Source: Candidatus Anaerobiospirillum pullicola (GTDB lineage Bacteria; Pseudomonadota; Gammaproteobacteria; Enterobacterales; Succinivibrionaceae). Taken from it: a DNA stretch of 35,338 nt. This document shows, in pieces, positions 19,332-27,639 of the stretch; the first letter of the stretch is position 1; every line of letters starts with the position of its first letter. The stretch spans positions 1-35,338 of the forward strand of contig JAHLFE010000217.1 of the NCBI GenBank assembly GCA_018884035.1, given 5' to 3'. The position numbers and the translations under genes were made by a program. The notes beneath the pieces were generated by a model. That model was given only the letters and a program-made list of their open reading frames with translations. It had not been told where the DNA came from and searched no databases.

Positions 19332-21398
19332 ATGTCGCTTAGAGGTAACTTAGACCAACTGGTATCGTTTGATACTTCCACCTACGACGATCCTCACAAA
19401 AGTCCAACCAATCGCCCTCTGATTGACTTTGTACAACAGTTCTTCTCTGCTTTAGGCTACGGCACCATTGTCTTTAGTGACGATAACAAGCAGTACAACC
19501 TGCTAGCGCTCAGCCCAGCGCTGCTTTTAAACTACACTTTTACCTACAATCAGCTGGTAGACGCCTTCTACGACAAGGAGCAGCGCCTCCCTACTGCTAA
19601 TGAACGCGAGCAGCTCTTAGCGCAAAGCAGTCAGGGCTTAAAGCCACAGGGTTTGGGCCTGCTCTTAAGCGGTCACGCTGATTGCGTGCCTTTTAACGCT
19701 GCCGAGTGGTCTTACAAGCCCCTGCAAGTCACCTCTAAGGGTAGTCTCTACTACGGCCGTGGCACGAGCGACATGAAAGGCTTCTTAGCCTGCATGATGG
19801 AGTACGCTGAAAGGCTGTCCAAAAAGTATGACGGCGAGTACGCCAATATGCCTCTGGTGTCCTTCCTCTTTACCGCTGATGAAGAGGGCGCCATGAGTGG
19901 CGCGCAAAACTTTATCAAGTTCTTTGCGGCGGACTATCAGAGCAATAGCCCTAAGTACCCACTTATTTTAGAGTACAAGATCTCCCCCGAGCTCACCCGC
20001 TACTACATCCAAAAGCTGCGGCCCATGCTCAAGTACGAGTACAGTGTAAAAAGCATGCTACCGCTTTTTGCCACCTACCTCGACTGCACCGAGATGCTCT
20101 TAAAACAGAGCCACTTTAATCTGGTGCTTATTGGTGAGCCTACCACCTTGCAGCCAGTGACCGCGCACAAGGGATGGATGGCACGCAAGATAGAAATTGT
20201 GGGCAAAGGTGGTCACTCCTCTAACCCTCATGCTGGTATCAATGCCATGGAACTGGCAGTTGATGCCATTAAGGGCTTACAGGGCCTGCAAAAGGCCTTA
20301 CAAGACCAGCGCTTTGCTAATAGTGACTTTGTCATCCCTGAGACCACGCTGAATTTGGGCGTGATCGAGGGTGGTCACAGCTATAACAGCATCTGTGACA
20401 ATGTCAAAATCGGCTTTGATATTCGCCCAACTAAGACTGAAGCGCAAAAAGCCATTCCTGCCATGCTCAATGATTTTATAGCCCGCCTTAACCATCAAGC
20501 CAATCAGCGCTACAGCACACACTTTAATAACGGGCAAGAAGACAATACGGCAGGCCGCAACGTCAAGACCCTGCGCACAAAGACGCAGACCACTGTCACT
20601 ACAGCGAGGCAACAGGCGTTGCGCCAAAAGATTAAAGAGCGCTTAGAGGCTACGGCTAATTTTGCCCACGAGCTGCCAGCAGAGATTGATGCGGCTTACT
20701 GGCAGTTTATGCATGATGCGGTTGAGGTAAACCTCGATAAGCTCGAACTGCTCGCGCCGGTGGGAGAAAGTGCGGGACGCTCCTTTAACAACGCACAGGA
20801 TGTGCAGCGCTCTTTTCATGAGCAGATGCAGAGCTTTGCTTACAGCTTGTTGCGCCCTGAGGATCTGGCGGAAGTTGAGGCAAGCCTTGAAAGCAGCACG
20901 GAGAAGGAGACGCAATTTTTTAAGCTGGAGGTGCAGTTCTCTGACACCCCTGCCTTTGCTTGCAGTGATAAAAGCGCTCTTGCCAAGGTGCAAGCATGCT
21001 TTACTCAGCCACGTCCTGAGCTGCATGTGGACTACTGCACCGAGGCGTCGTTCTTACAAGAGGTTGGCCCTTGTGTGGTCTTAGGCCCTGGCGATATTGC
21101 GCAGGCGCATAAGGTCAATGAGTTTATCGACAAAGAACAGCTGGAGCAGTGCGTGGCTTTCCTTGAGCAGCTAGGCCCACAGTTCCCAACGCTCACGGAC
21201 AAGAGCACGATGGAGTGTTTCAAGGCTCAGTCTGAGCAAAAGTACCAACAGCACGACTTTAGTAACCAAGTGAGAGCAGAGGTTAAAGCAGCTACGGCCC
21301 CAGCTGCGGCTAAGACTGCTCAGAGTGCGGCCAAGGCGCCCAAGGTAAGCAAGCGCACCAGCAAAAGCAAGGCAAAGAGCAAAGCCGTGCCGGAGTAA
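19332..21398 (+). CDS. argE: Acetylornithine deacetylase, enlarged form
   Basis: M20 metallopeptidase that hydrolyses N2-acetylornithine to ornithine and acetate (arginine step 5, linear pathway). Metal and catalytic motifs are intact: SGHADCVP (H115), YYGRGTSDMKG (D147), TADEEGAMSG (E184/E185), IGEPT (E269), KGGHSSNPHAGINA and GPGDIAQAHKVNEF (H593). At 688 residues it far exceeds the usual 383-390. Extra segments lie at about 60-105, 200-260 and 392-530, and an Ala/Lys/Ser-rich basic tail follows about 640. The start at 19332 is fixed by AGGAGAAC immediately upstream and by family alignment; a longer frame from 19143 lacks support. It is divergent from argC. Inserts avoid the metal ligands, so the enzyme is probably active. 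Confidence 0.93.
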   Translation: MSLRGNLDQLVSFDTSTYDDPHKSPTNRPLIDFVQQFFSALGYGTIVFSDDNKQYNLLALSPALLLNYTFTYNQLVDAFYDKEQRLPTANEREQLLAQSSQGLKPQGLGLLLSGHADCVPFNAAEWSYKPLQVTSKGSLYYGRGTSDMKGFLACMMEYAERLSKKYDGEYANMPLVSFLFTADEEGAMSGAQNFIKFFAADYQSNSPKYPLILEYKISPELTRYYIQKLRPMLKYEYSVKSMLPLFATYLDCTEMLLKQSHFNLVLIGEPTTLQPVTAHKGWMARKIEIVGKGGHSSNPHAGINAMELAVDAIKGLQGLQKALQDQRFANSDFVIPETTLNLGVIEGGHSYNSICDNVKIGFDIRPTKTEAQKAIPAMLNDFIARLNHQANQRYSTHFNNGQEDNTAGRNVKTLRTKTQTTVTTARQQALRQKIKERLEATANFAHELPAEIDAAYWQFMHDAVEVNLDKLELLAPVGESAGRSFNNAQDVQRSFHEQMQSFAYSLLRPEDLAEVEASLESSTEKETQFFKLEVQFSDTPAFACSDKSALAKVQACFTQPRPELHVDYCTEASFLQEVGPCVVLGPGDIAQAHKVNEFIDKEQLEQCVAFLEQLGPQFPTLTDKSTMECFKAQSEQKYQQHDFSNQVRAEVKAATAPAAAKTAQSAAKAPKVSKRTSKSKAKSKAVPE

Positions 21399-22287
21399 TG
21401 CACTCTACATCGTAGGCTCCGCATGAGAGCTTACGCTGCTGTCAATTACGCCCAAAACGCCGCTTACCATGCGATCTCAAGTCTGCTTTAGCCCGCAGTC
21501 ATTGCCACTTGCAGCACCTCACCGTGTGTGCCTTAACTTACGATAGGCTCAGGCTCACCTGCACCATTCCTCTCAAGGTGTGGTACGTGCCACACTTAAC
21601 CTTGCTGCCGTCACCTATGAGCTCACTCCTGCCTTACAAGCGTACTTTTAGCAGTGGCGCTGAGAGTTTGAGCTTGCGCTTGAGCTTGCTCTTGATCTTG
21701 CTCTCTGGAGCTGGTGTAGCTCTGCGTGCACGCCTGCCACTTTGTGGTTGTGGGCTGCTCTTTAGCTTCTGGTCACAGGCAGCAGCGCCGCAAACTACTG
21801 AACTGAGCTAACAGCGCCCGCCCCTGCGCCGCTGTGCCTCAGGTGCAGGTGCTGCCCCTGCTACTCCCTGCCTCATCTCCTCCCTAAACACCTCACGCGA
21901 TCCTCTTTATCATCCTGATCCTGCCTTGGCTTGCTCCTATTTCTAACGGCCGCAAAGCCTAAAGCTAAGCGCAGCAACCACTTAAGGCCCAATAGAGCAC
22001 CTAAGATCGTGTTATAATCGCTGCAATTGTGAGTACTTCAACCCTTTATAGGTTGCGGCTTACAGCGCCGCTGATGCTCTTTTTCTGTGTGCCCGCAATT
22101 GCTGCTTAGCCTACTCTAGTACAGTGAATAGTACAGTGAAGCCCCTGCTTCTCAGGCCAACAGCACACCAACATGACGTGATGCACGTATAGGCCAAGAA
22201 CAGAGAGCACCGCCGCCTCAGCGGCACACGCCTCACAATGAACACGTGATCGATTAGGTAAGAAAGTTAGCTCGTAAGGAAAAATCT
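21399..22287. other. Intergenic region upstream of the SpoIIE-like gene
   Basis: No gene is supported in these 889 bases. It contains an imperfect GAGCTTGCGCTT-type repeat at about 21668-21705 and an extended -10 promoter candidate near 22010. I see no argE terminator. Confidence 0.45.
22010..22018 (+). promoter_or_regulatory. Extended -10 promoter candidate
   Basis: TGTTATAAT is a perfect extended -10 (TGn plus TATAAT). No good -35 lies 17 bp upstream. If used, it would give a leader of about 265 bases before the GTG start of the phosphatase-like gene. Confidence 0.4.
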
Positions 22288-25098
22288 GTGAAGCTGCAAG
22301 CTGGCTCTAAAATCATTACTCTGGCGGCACTGGGTTTTACCTTGACGGCAGCTGGTACCTTTTACGCCCTACTCCATGCCGAACGAACCATCGAGGCTAA
22401 CTACCACCAAACTATTACCCACACCTTAACGGCAGTGGGCGCTGACTTAAGCCATTATGTGCAGCGCATTAATAGCGATTACTACGATCTGATCAACGCC
22501 TCCCTCAATAACATCCTCGCCTTAGATCAGAGCTTCTACCACAAAGACCCCCTGCTCTCGTTCTTTGATCATAATATCCGCACAGCTTCAGCTTACAGCT
22601 CCGGTGAGAATCTCGCTTACGCGCTGGAGAGCCTCAACTACTACCATATTCCTTACTTCTCTTACGATTTCAACACCAAAGAGCTGCAAGGGCATATGGG
22701 CATAGCCGATGAGGCTAAGGCCAAAGAGGCGCAAGAGAGCCTGCTACACGCCCGCACCCAAGACGGCACCACTTTACAAGAGCTGATTGCAGCTCCCCCT
22801 AGCCTCAAGCAGAGCTTTACCATTCTCTATTCGGGCTCTGATACCTACCTCTGCCTGCGCCTTTATGATGAGCAAACGCACAGTAACTACTACGTCGTTA
22901 ACAGCTACTTAAAGGTGCTTGACAACATCGCGCTCAACATCAAGAACGTCTTCTCGGATCTCGATCCAATGCTGCATGGCATATTAAAAGATGATGCCGT
23001 GATGATTGTGCGCCGTGGCCACCCTATCCTCAAGACTAAGGACTTTGACCTGTCCTTAGACACCAGCAGTAAGAGCCTGCGGCAGCTGGTAGGTGTACGC
23101 GTCATCGATCCACAAGGTGCGGCTATTAGTGATGTGTCGAGCATTACGCAAGAGCATCAGGCCTCGATTTTAGCGGTATCCTACCTGCGCAGCATCAACT
23201 CCTATCTGGTGATTAAGCGCCCCTTTACCGACCTTAAGCCAGATACCTCGCAGCTGCTTTACACCCGCATTGGTGTAATCCTGCTATCCTTATTGTGCTT
23301 TGGTGCGCTGGTGCGTGCGGTGCTAAAGGACAATGAGAGCGACATCGAGCAAGAGAATGATCTTGAGCATGTTGTGCACAAGCTGCAAGCCTTAGGGCCA
23401 GAGGAATTTAAGCAGCGCCTGCAACAAGTGCACGATGAGATCGCTGCAACGCAGCAAAAGATGGCTGAAGAGCCAACTGCTGTTAATACCGCTTCTTCCC
23501 CTGAGGCACCGACAGCTCCTGCCGACGCGGAGGCTAGTGCTACCCATGGCAATGCACAGCCTGTGGCGCAAACTGCAGAGCAAGAGAGCTTCACTCCACA
23601 GCAAAGTGATGATGGCACTGCTACTGCTGCTACTGCTAAAAAGCAAGACGCCGCCAGCGATAGTGACAGTGACAGCACCAGCGCGCCAGCCGCTGCTGCT
23701 TCGTCTGAGGCTAACAGCGCTGCAACCCAGGATCAGGATGCTGCAGCGGATTCTAAGTCCACTGATGACCAGACTGCAAGTGCAGAGCATGATGCTGCTG
23801 CGAGCTTTGCAAACAGTGACGCGACGCAGTCGGGCGATTCTAGCGTTACTAGTGAGCAAGTACCTGCAGCAAGCTCTACTTCTGAGTCTGCCTCCTCCTC
23901 CTCCTCTTCTTCTTCTTCTTCTTCTGAGCAGCAAGACAAGGCGACAGCTACAGCGACAGATACAGCTGAGTCTGGTGCTGCTATCGCGCCTGAGGAGGCT
24001 AACGCTACTACGGCTCATAGTACCAGTGCCAAAACGCCGAGCACTGGGGCTCACCCTGAAGAGCAACACGCTAGCGCTAAAACAGAGCTGAGCAGTGAGC
24101 AGCACTCAGAGCCAGCCCACAATACTGAAGCTAACCTCGAAGCTAGCGATGCTGACAACAACGCGGTAACGGTGGCCCCAGAGCTGGTGAGTGAGCGCTT
24201 TGTGCGTGAATTCTTACAGGGAGAGAACCTGCCGGAGAACAGCCCTGAAGGCCAGATGGTGGCTGCCGCTCTGCGCTTAGCAACTGAGCTTAATAGCAGC
24301 TTTAATGAGCAGCTCAATGAGTTACGCCAAGAGTTTAAGGCCCGCATCCCAGTCTATCGTAAGGAAGGCCAATGCATTGCCGCACGGCAAATGCTCTTAA
24401 GTGCCCTGCCGAGCGAAGAGGCCATGCCGTCGTCAAACTTTGTGGACTTTGCGGCCTTTACGGTGCCAGCCCGTGACTTAAGCGGCAACTTCTACAATAT
24501 CCAGCGCTTAGATGAGGACAACCTCGCCTTTGTGATTGGTGACTGTTCCTCAAGTGGCACCAAGGCTGCGTACACGGTAGCCGTGGTGAGCATCTTAGTA
24601 TCTGAGGCTTTAAAGCTGGATCTCGATCCGCCACATGTGATGCAGTACCTCAATGAGCGCTTATGTGAGATTCCACATCTGACGCCAGTGGCTCTGTTTA
24701 TCGGCATGATCTCCGAGAAGACGGGCAATGTGATTGCGGCCAATGCTGGTCACTGTGTACCAATTGTGATTGACAACACCGGCCCTCACTTTGTGGCGCC
24801 ATTTAATGAGCAGCGCTTAGGAGTGAACAAGGAGCAGGAGTTTGACCTCATCAAGTGGTACCTCGCCAATGATGACATGGTGCTGCTCTACTCCAATGGC
24901 ATCCTCAATGTAAAGAACAGCGCAGGGGAGATCTTTGGCATGGATCGTCTCTTAGATCACTGTGTGGGTGCCAACGAGCTGCGGGCTGATGAGCTGATCA
25001 TTAAGATCCTCAATGACATCAAGCTGCACAAGGGTAAGCGGCCATTCCGTGAGGACGTATCGCTGATCTGCTTAAAGCAGCTGCTGATTCGCTTCTAA
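22288..25098 (+). CDS. Membrane sensor with degenerate SpoIIE/RsbU-type phosphatase domain
   Basis: 936 residues. TM1 is about 8-29, an extracytoplasmic sensor region 30-322, TM2 about 326-346, a charged coiled coil about 350-395, a low-complexity Ser/Ala/Asp/Glu linker 396-630 with a 13-14-residue Ser run near 536-546, and a PPM-type (SpoIIE/RsbU) domain about 690-936. In active relatives four Asp bind two metals in GGDfyD, DvsGkG, TDG and DDiT. Here these read SGNFYN (N734), GDCSSSG (D752), YSNG (N870) and REDVS (D923), so two ligands are Asn. It may be a pseudophosphatase or a weak enzyme acting in anti-sigma/anti-anti-sigma signalling; no partner is adjacent. The start is GTG, seven bases after TAAGGA. 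A terminator follows. Confidence 0.88.
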   Translation: MKLQAGSKIITLAALGFTLTAAGTFYALLHAERTIEANYHQTITHTLTAVGADLSHYVQRINSDYYDLINASLNNILALDQSFYHKDPLLSFFDHNIRTASAYSSGENLAYALESLNYYHIPYFSYDFNTKELQGHMGIADEAKAKEAQESLLHARTQDGTTLQELIAAPPSLKQSFTILYSGSDTYLCLRLYDEQTHSNYYVVNSYLKVLDNIALNIKNVFSDLDPMLHGILKDDAVMIVRRGHPILKTKDFDLSLDTSSKSLRQLVGVRVIDPQGAAISDVSSITQEHQASILAVSYLRSINSYLVIKRPFTDLKPDTSQLLYTRIGVILLSLLCFGALVRAVLKDNESDIEQENDLEHVVHKLQALGPEEFKQRLQQVHDEIAATQQKMAEEPTAVNTASSPEAPTAPADAEASATHGNAQPVAQTAEQESFTPQQSDDGTATAATAKKQDAASDSDSDSTSAPAAAASSEANSAATQDQDAAADSKSTDDQTASAEHDAAASFANSDATQSGDSSVTSEQVPAASSTSESASSSSSSSSSSSEQQDKATATATDTAESGAAIAPEEANATTAHSTSAKTPSTGAHPEEQHASAKTELSSEQHSEPAHNTEANLEASDADNNAVTVAPELVSERFVREFLQGENLPENSPEGQMVAAALRLATELNSSFNEQLNELRQEFKARIPVYRKEGQCIAARQMLLSALPSEEAMPSSNFVDFAAFTVPARDLSGNFYNIQRLDEDNLAFVIGDCSSSGTKAAYTVAVVSILVSEALKLDLDPPHVMQYLNERLCEIPHLTPVALFIGMISEKTGNVIAANAGHCVPIVIDNTGPHFVAPFNEQRLGVNKEQEFDLIKWYLANDDMVLLYSNGILNVKNSAGEIFGMDRLLDHCVGANELRADELIIKILNDIKLHKGKRPFREDVSLICLKQLLIRF

Positions 25099-25123
25099 GA
25101 GCGCGTCTCACGCGAGCTGAAAC

Positions 25124-25166
25124 AAGAGGGCTTAGTCTTATTAGAGACTTGGCCCTTTTGCTTTTA
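25124..25166 (+). terminator. Intrinsic terminator after the phosphatase-like gene
   Basis: AGGGCTTAGTCT (25127-25138) pairs with AGACTTGGCCCT (25145-25156), 11 of 12 positions including one G-T and one T/T mismatch. TTTTGCTTTT follows. It starts 26 bases after the stop codon. Confidence 0.9.
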
Positions 25167-25364
25167 TGGGCCCACAGTAAGTTGCAGCACTAGCGTCTTA
25201 AGCGCCTGAGCATAAGCCTTACCCCAGATCACACCTACTTTCAGAGTTATGTGCATGCTGCCTTGTTTACGCTTCAGATAAGGCGCAATTACCACATAAG
25301 AGCTTGAGCATCAGGGCAGTCCACCTAAAGCAGCAGCTGCTGCGGGTAGTTTTTACTTTAAGGT

Positions 25365-25379
25365 GGCACGCGACCGCAC
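25365..25379. repeat. 15-mer shared with 27502-27516
   Basis: GGCACGCGACCGCAC occurs here and again, in the same orientation, at 27502-27516. Both copies are intergenic; flanks are not alike beyond a few bases. Confidence 0.6.
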
Positions 25380-25472
25380 TGTAGGCAGCTTTTTACTATC
25401 TCCCAGCACTATGGAAACAACGTCCTAGCAACAGCCAGCCAGCCACAAAAACCGTCTCCTTGCCCCATATTG

Positions 25473-25481
25473 TGGCATAAT
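25473..25481 (+). promoter_or_regulatory. Possible extended -10 for brnQ
   Basis: TGGCATAAT fits TGn plus a five-of-six -10 box. It lies about 230 bases upstream of the preferred brnQ start. The -35 is poor, so this is tentative. Confidence 0.25.
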
Positions 25482-25711
25482 GCCTGTCGCAAGCTACGCC
25501 CTAATCTCTTGCATCACAGTGCAACAGCAAAAGGCGTAGACACCGCACTTTTGCACTCCCAATAAGCAAAATCACCCTTATTTCTCAGCCACAGCGCTTA
25601 CCTTTAGCGCAGCACTGTTGCTACAAGATCAAGGGTGTTATGCTGAAAAGTTTTTTCCCTGTCGTTCATCTAGGCGACACAACCACCACAAAGACCGAGG
25701 GTAAGAGCTTC

Positions 25712-27043
25712 ATGGCAGAAAAACTGACCATCAAGGAAATCCTCCTGTTGGGACTCACCAACTTTGCCCTGTACGTAGGTGCAGGCAACATCATTTTCCC
25801 GCCAATCTTGGGCCTACAAGCTGGCACCAACGTCTTACCCGCTGCCATCGGCTTCCTCATCACCGGCACCGGTATGGTGGTCATCTTCGCTATTGCCATG
25901 GCCCGCTTAGGTGGCTCCATGGATAATCTGTGCACGCCAATCGGTAAGCGCGCTGGCTTTATCATGACGGCTATCTGCTTTTTGTGTATCGGCCCGCTCT
26001 TCGCCATTCCGCGTACTGCCACCGTCACCTACGAACTATCCTTAAAGCCGTTCTTGCCAGCTGACACCAACTTCCTTACCATCCTGACGCTGGTCTACTT
26101 TGCCGTGGCTCTGCTCTTTGCCCTGTATCCGGCCAAGATCCTCGATACTGTGGGTAAGATCCTCTCCCCTATCAAGATTGGCGCGCTGATCTTCCTCTGC
26201 ATTACCGCTCTGATCTTAACGCCATCAGAAGCCCCAGCCCCTCAAGCAACTTACGAGACTGGCGCCTTTGCTATTGGCTTTGTTAATGGCTATCTGACCT
26301 TAGATGCCTTAGCGTCCTTGGCTTTTGCCATCATTATCGTTAATGCCATTACCAGCCGTCACGTCACCCAAACGCGCGCCATCACCAAATACGCCATTAT
26401 CTCCGGTTGCATTGCAGGCTGCGGCTTTATCTTTATCTACGCCTGCCTCTTCCGCTTGGGCAACACTGCTGACGCTTTAGCCCACGGCGCTACCAATGGT
26501 GCCGAGGTACTCAGTGCTTACGTCAATTATGCCTTTGGCTCGTTTGGCTCGATCTTCTTAGCGATTTTGATCCTCTTTGCCTGCTTAGTGACGGCTATTG
26601 GCCTTATCTGTGCCTGTGCCAGCTACTTCTCGCAAGTGTGGCCTGCGCTGAAGTACCGCACGCTGGCTGTCTTCTTTGCCGTGATGTCATGCGCCATTGC
26701 TAACTTCGGCTTAACGACTTTAATTCAGATCTCGGTACCTGCGCTGATCACGGTCTACCCAGTCTTTATCGTGCTGACCATGACCTCGTTTATCCGTGAT
26801 TACTTCATTAAGCAGAGCTTTGTCATTGCCCCTACCTGCGTGCTGGCTCTGATCTTTGGTTTAAACGATGGCTTAGAGGCCGCTGGCTTTAACATCCTGC
26901 CCCAAGTGGTAAAGGATCACCTGCTGTGGTACGACGACGACCTCTCATGGGTGCTGCCTTGCTGCATGCTGCTGGTAGTACTGGTGATTATCGATCGCGT
27001 GCTGCATAAAAAGCAGCCCGCAACGCCAGCAACCACAGCCTAA
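25712..27043 (+). CDS. brnQ: Branched-chain amino acid:cation symporter (LIVCS family)
   Basis: Inner-membrane carrier taking up leucine, isoleucine and valine with Na+ or H+. The 443 residues match the family (about 439). The hallmark VGAGNIIFPPILGLQAG (22-38) follows TM1, and about 12 hydrophobic segments are spread over the protein, with GPLFAIPRTATVTYE about 90-105 also typical. The start at 25712 (MAEKLTIKE) matches the short cytoplasmic N-terminus of relatives, though its Shine-Dalgarno (GAGGG) is far upstream. An ATG at 25640 has AAGGG just before it and would add 24 residues; it cannot be excluded. A strong terminator follows directly. Confidence 0.95.
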   Translation: MAEKLTIKEILLLGLTNFALYVGAGNIIFPPILGLQAGTNVLPAAIGFLITGTGMVVIFAIAMARLGGSMDNLCTPIGKRAGFIMTAICFLCIGPLFAIPRTATVTYELSLKPFLPADTNFLTILTLVYFAVALLFALYPAKILDTVGKILSPIKIGALIFLCITALILTPSEAPAPQATYETGAFAIGFVNGYLTLDALASLAFAIIIVNAITSRHVTQTRAITKYAIISGCIAGCGFIFIYACLFRLGNTADALAHGATNGAEVLSAYVNYAFGSFGSIFLAILILFACLVTAIGLICACASYFSQVWPALKYRTLAVFFAVMSCAIANFGLTTLIQISVPALITVYPVFIVLTMTSFIRDYFIKQSFVIAPTCVLALIFGLNDGLEAAGFNILPQVVKDHLLWYDDDLSWVLPCCMLLVVLVIIDRVLHKKQPATPATTA

Positions 27044-27056
27044 TGCTTCACTGCGC

Positions 27057-27093
27057 AAAAGCCCTATCACAGTCTTCATGGTAGGGCTTTTTT
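27057..27093 (+). terminator. Intrinsic terminator of brnQ
   Basis: AAAAGCCCTA (27057-27066) pairs perfectly with TAGGGCTTTT (27082-27091) around a 15-base loop and ends in a T-run. It begins 14 bases after the brnQ stop. Confidence 0.93.
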
Positions 27094-27191
27094 GTTGCGC
27101 GGTTGATGATACTGCTACGCTTGCTGCGCTCGTCGCTGCTTCTCCCCCACCTCTGAGTGGTCTCTGGACGCTAATCTACCAACAAAAAGCA

Positions 27192-27326
27192 GCTCTCCTC
27201 AAAGTTTGGTGGATATGGCACCAACACTACTCCAAGGTTGGTCACGCCAAACGTCATCACATGGGTTCCTTTGCTTAATCACTGGGGCGCTGCTGCTTTG
27301 TGATCCACCAAACCCTGAGTAGAGCC
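27192..27326. repeat. Short inverted-repeat element, copy 2
   Basis: The ends carry 23-bp inverted repeats with three mismatches (27192-27214 versus 27303-27325), sharing GTTTGGTGGAT. The interior matches copy 1 in the opposite orientation with scattered substitutions. CAAAAAGCA occurs directly on both sides (27183-27191 and 27327-27335), which could be a 9-bp target duplication. CAAAAAG also flanks copy 1 on its right, so it may belong to the element or reflect target preference. No transposase is encoded. Confidence 0.8.
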
Positions 27327-27501
27327 CAAAAAGCAACCTTGCGGTCAACGACCATTTAGAGGTAATGGTTACACCCCGCACCTGTCAGAGTGATTTATGC
27401 CCTGTTTGCACCTCGGGACAGCGAAACTACTTCAGGGAGCTTGCACGCAAGGGTAGTGGCTACATCACAATGCTGCTTATGGTATTTGTGTACCACATGG
27501 A

Positions 27502-27516
27502 GGCACGCGACCGCAC
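27502..27516. repeat. 15-mer shared with 25365-25379
   Basis: Second copy of GGCACGCGACCGCAC, same orientation, just upstream of the terminator structure of the Ala-rich gene. Confidence 0.6.
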
Positions 27517-27529
27517 AGGTTGAGTCGAA

Positions 27530-27618
27530 AAACAAAAAGGGGATTGAGCCCTTGTCGGCACAGAAAAGGCCGGACTTACGTCCTCACCTCCTGTTGTCCG
27601 CCTGAGCCCAATCCCCTT
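27530..27618 (-). terminator. Large multi-hairpin terminator of the Ala-rich gene
   Basis: On the minus strand AAGGGGATTGGGCTC pairs with a 15-base partner ending AATCCCCTT (two G-U), closed by TTTTTGTTTTT. The roughly 50 bases between contain a GGAC-GTAA-GTCC hairpin and a possible CGG/CA/CAG helix, so the whole reads as a branched RNA. It lies 22 bases past the stop codon at 27640. Confidence 0.8.
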
Positions 27619-27639
27619 ATTTGCCTTTAGGCGCCGTGC

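Larger units (their letters stand above)
25167..25711 (+). other. brnQ upstream region
   Basis: No gene is supported. It contains an extended -10 candidate TGGCATAAT (25473-25481) without a good -35, and the 15-mer GGCACGCGACCGCAC (25365-25379) that recurs at 27502. An in-frame ATG at 25640 preceded by AAGGG could begin a longer BrnQ; see that entry. Confidence 0.4.
27094..27529. other. Intergenic region containing repeat copy 2
   Basis: Apart from the inverted-repeat element and the 15-mer at 27502-27516, no gene is supported. A small open frame (27078-27278, plus) ends inside the element. Confidence 0.45.

Noticed and set aside
20298-21026. Antisense frames within argE
   Set aside because: They are shadows of a gene with intact motifs, without ribosome sites or recognisable domains.
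23392-24105. Long antisense frames (237 and 218 codons) inside the phosphatase-like gene
   Set aside because: They lie over the low-complexity linker, are Arg/Ser/Leu-rich shadows of the simple-sequence DNA, and show no domain.
27183-27335. Complete insertion sequence
   Set aside because: Only about 135 bp lies between the ends; there is no transposase with DDE-type motifs.
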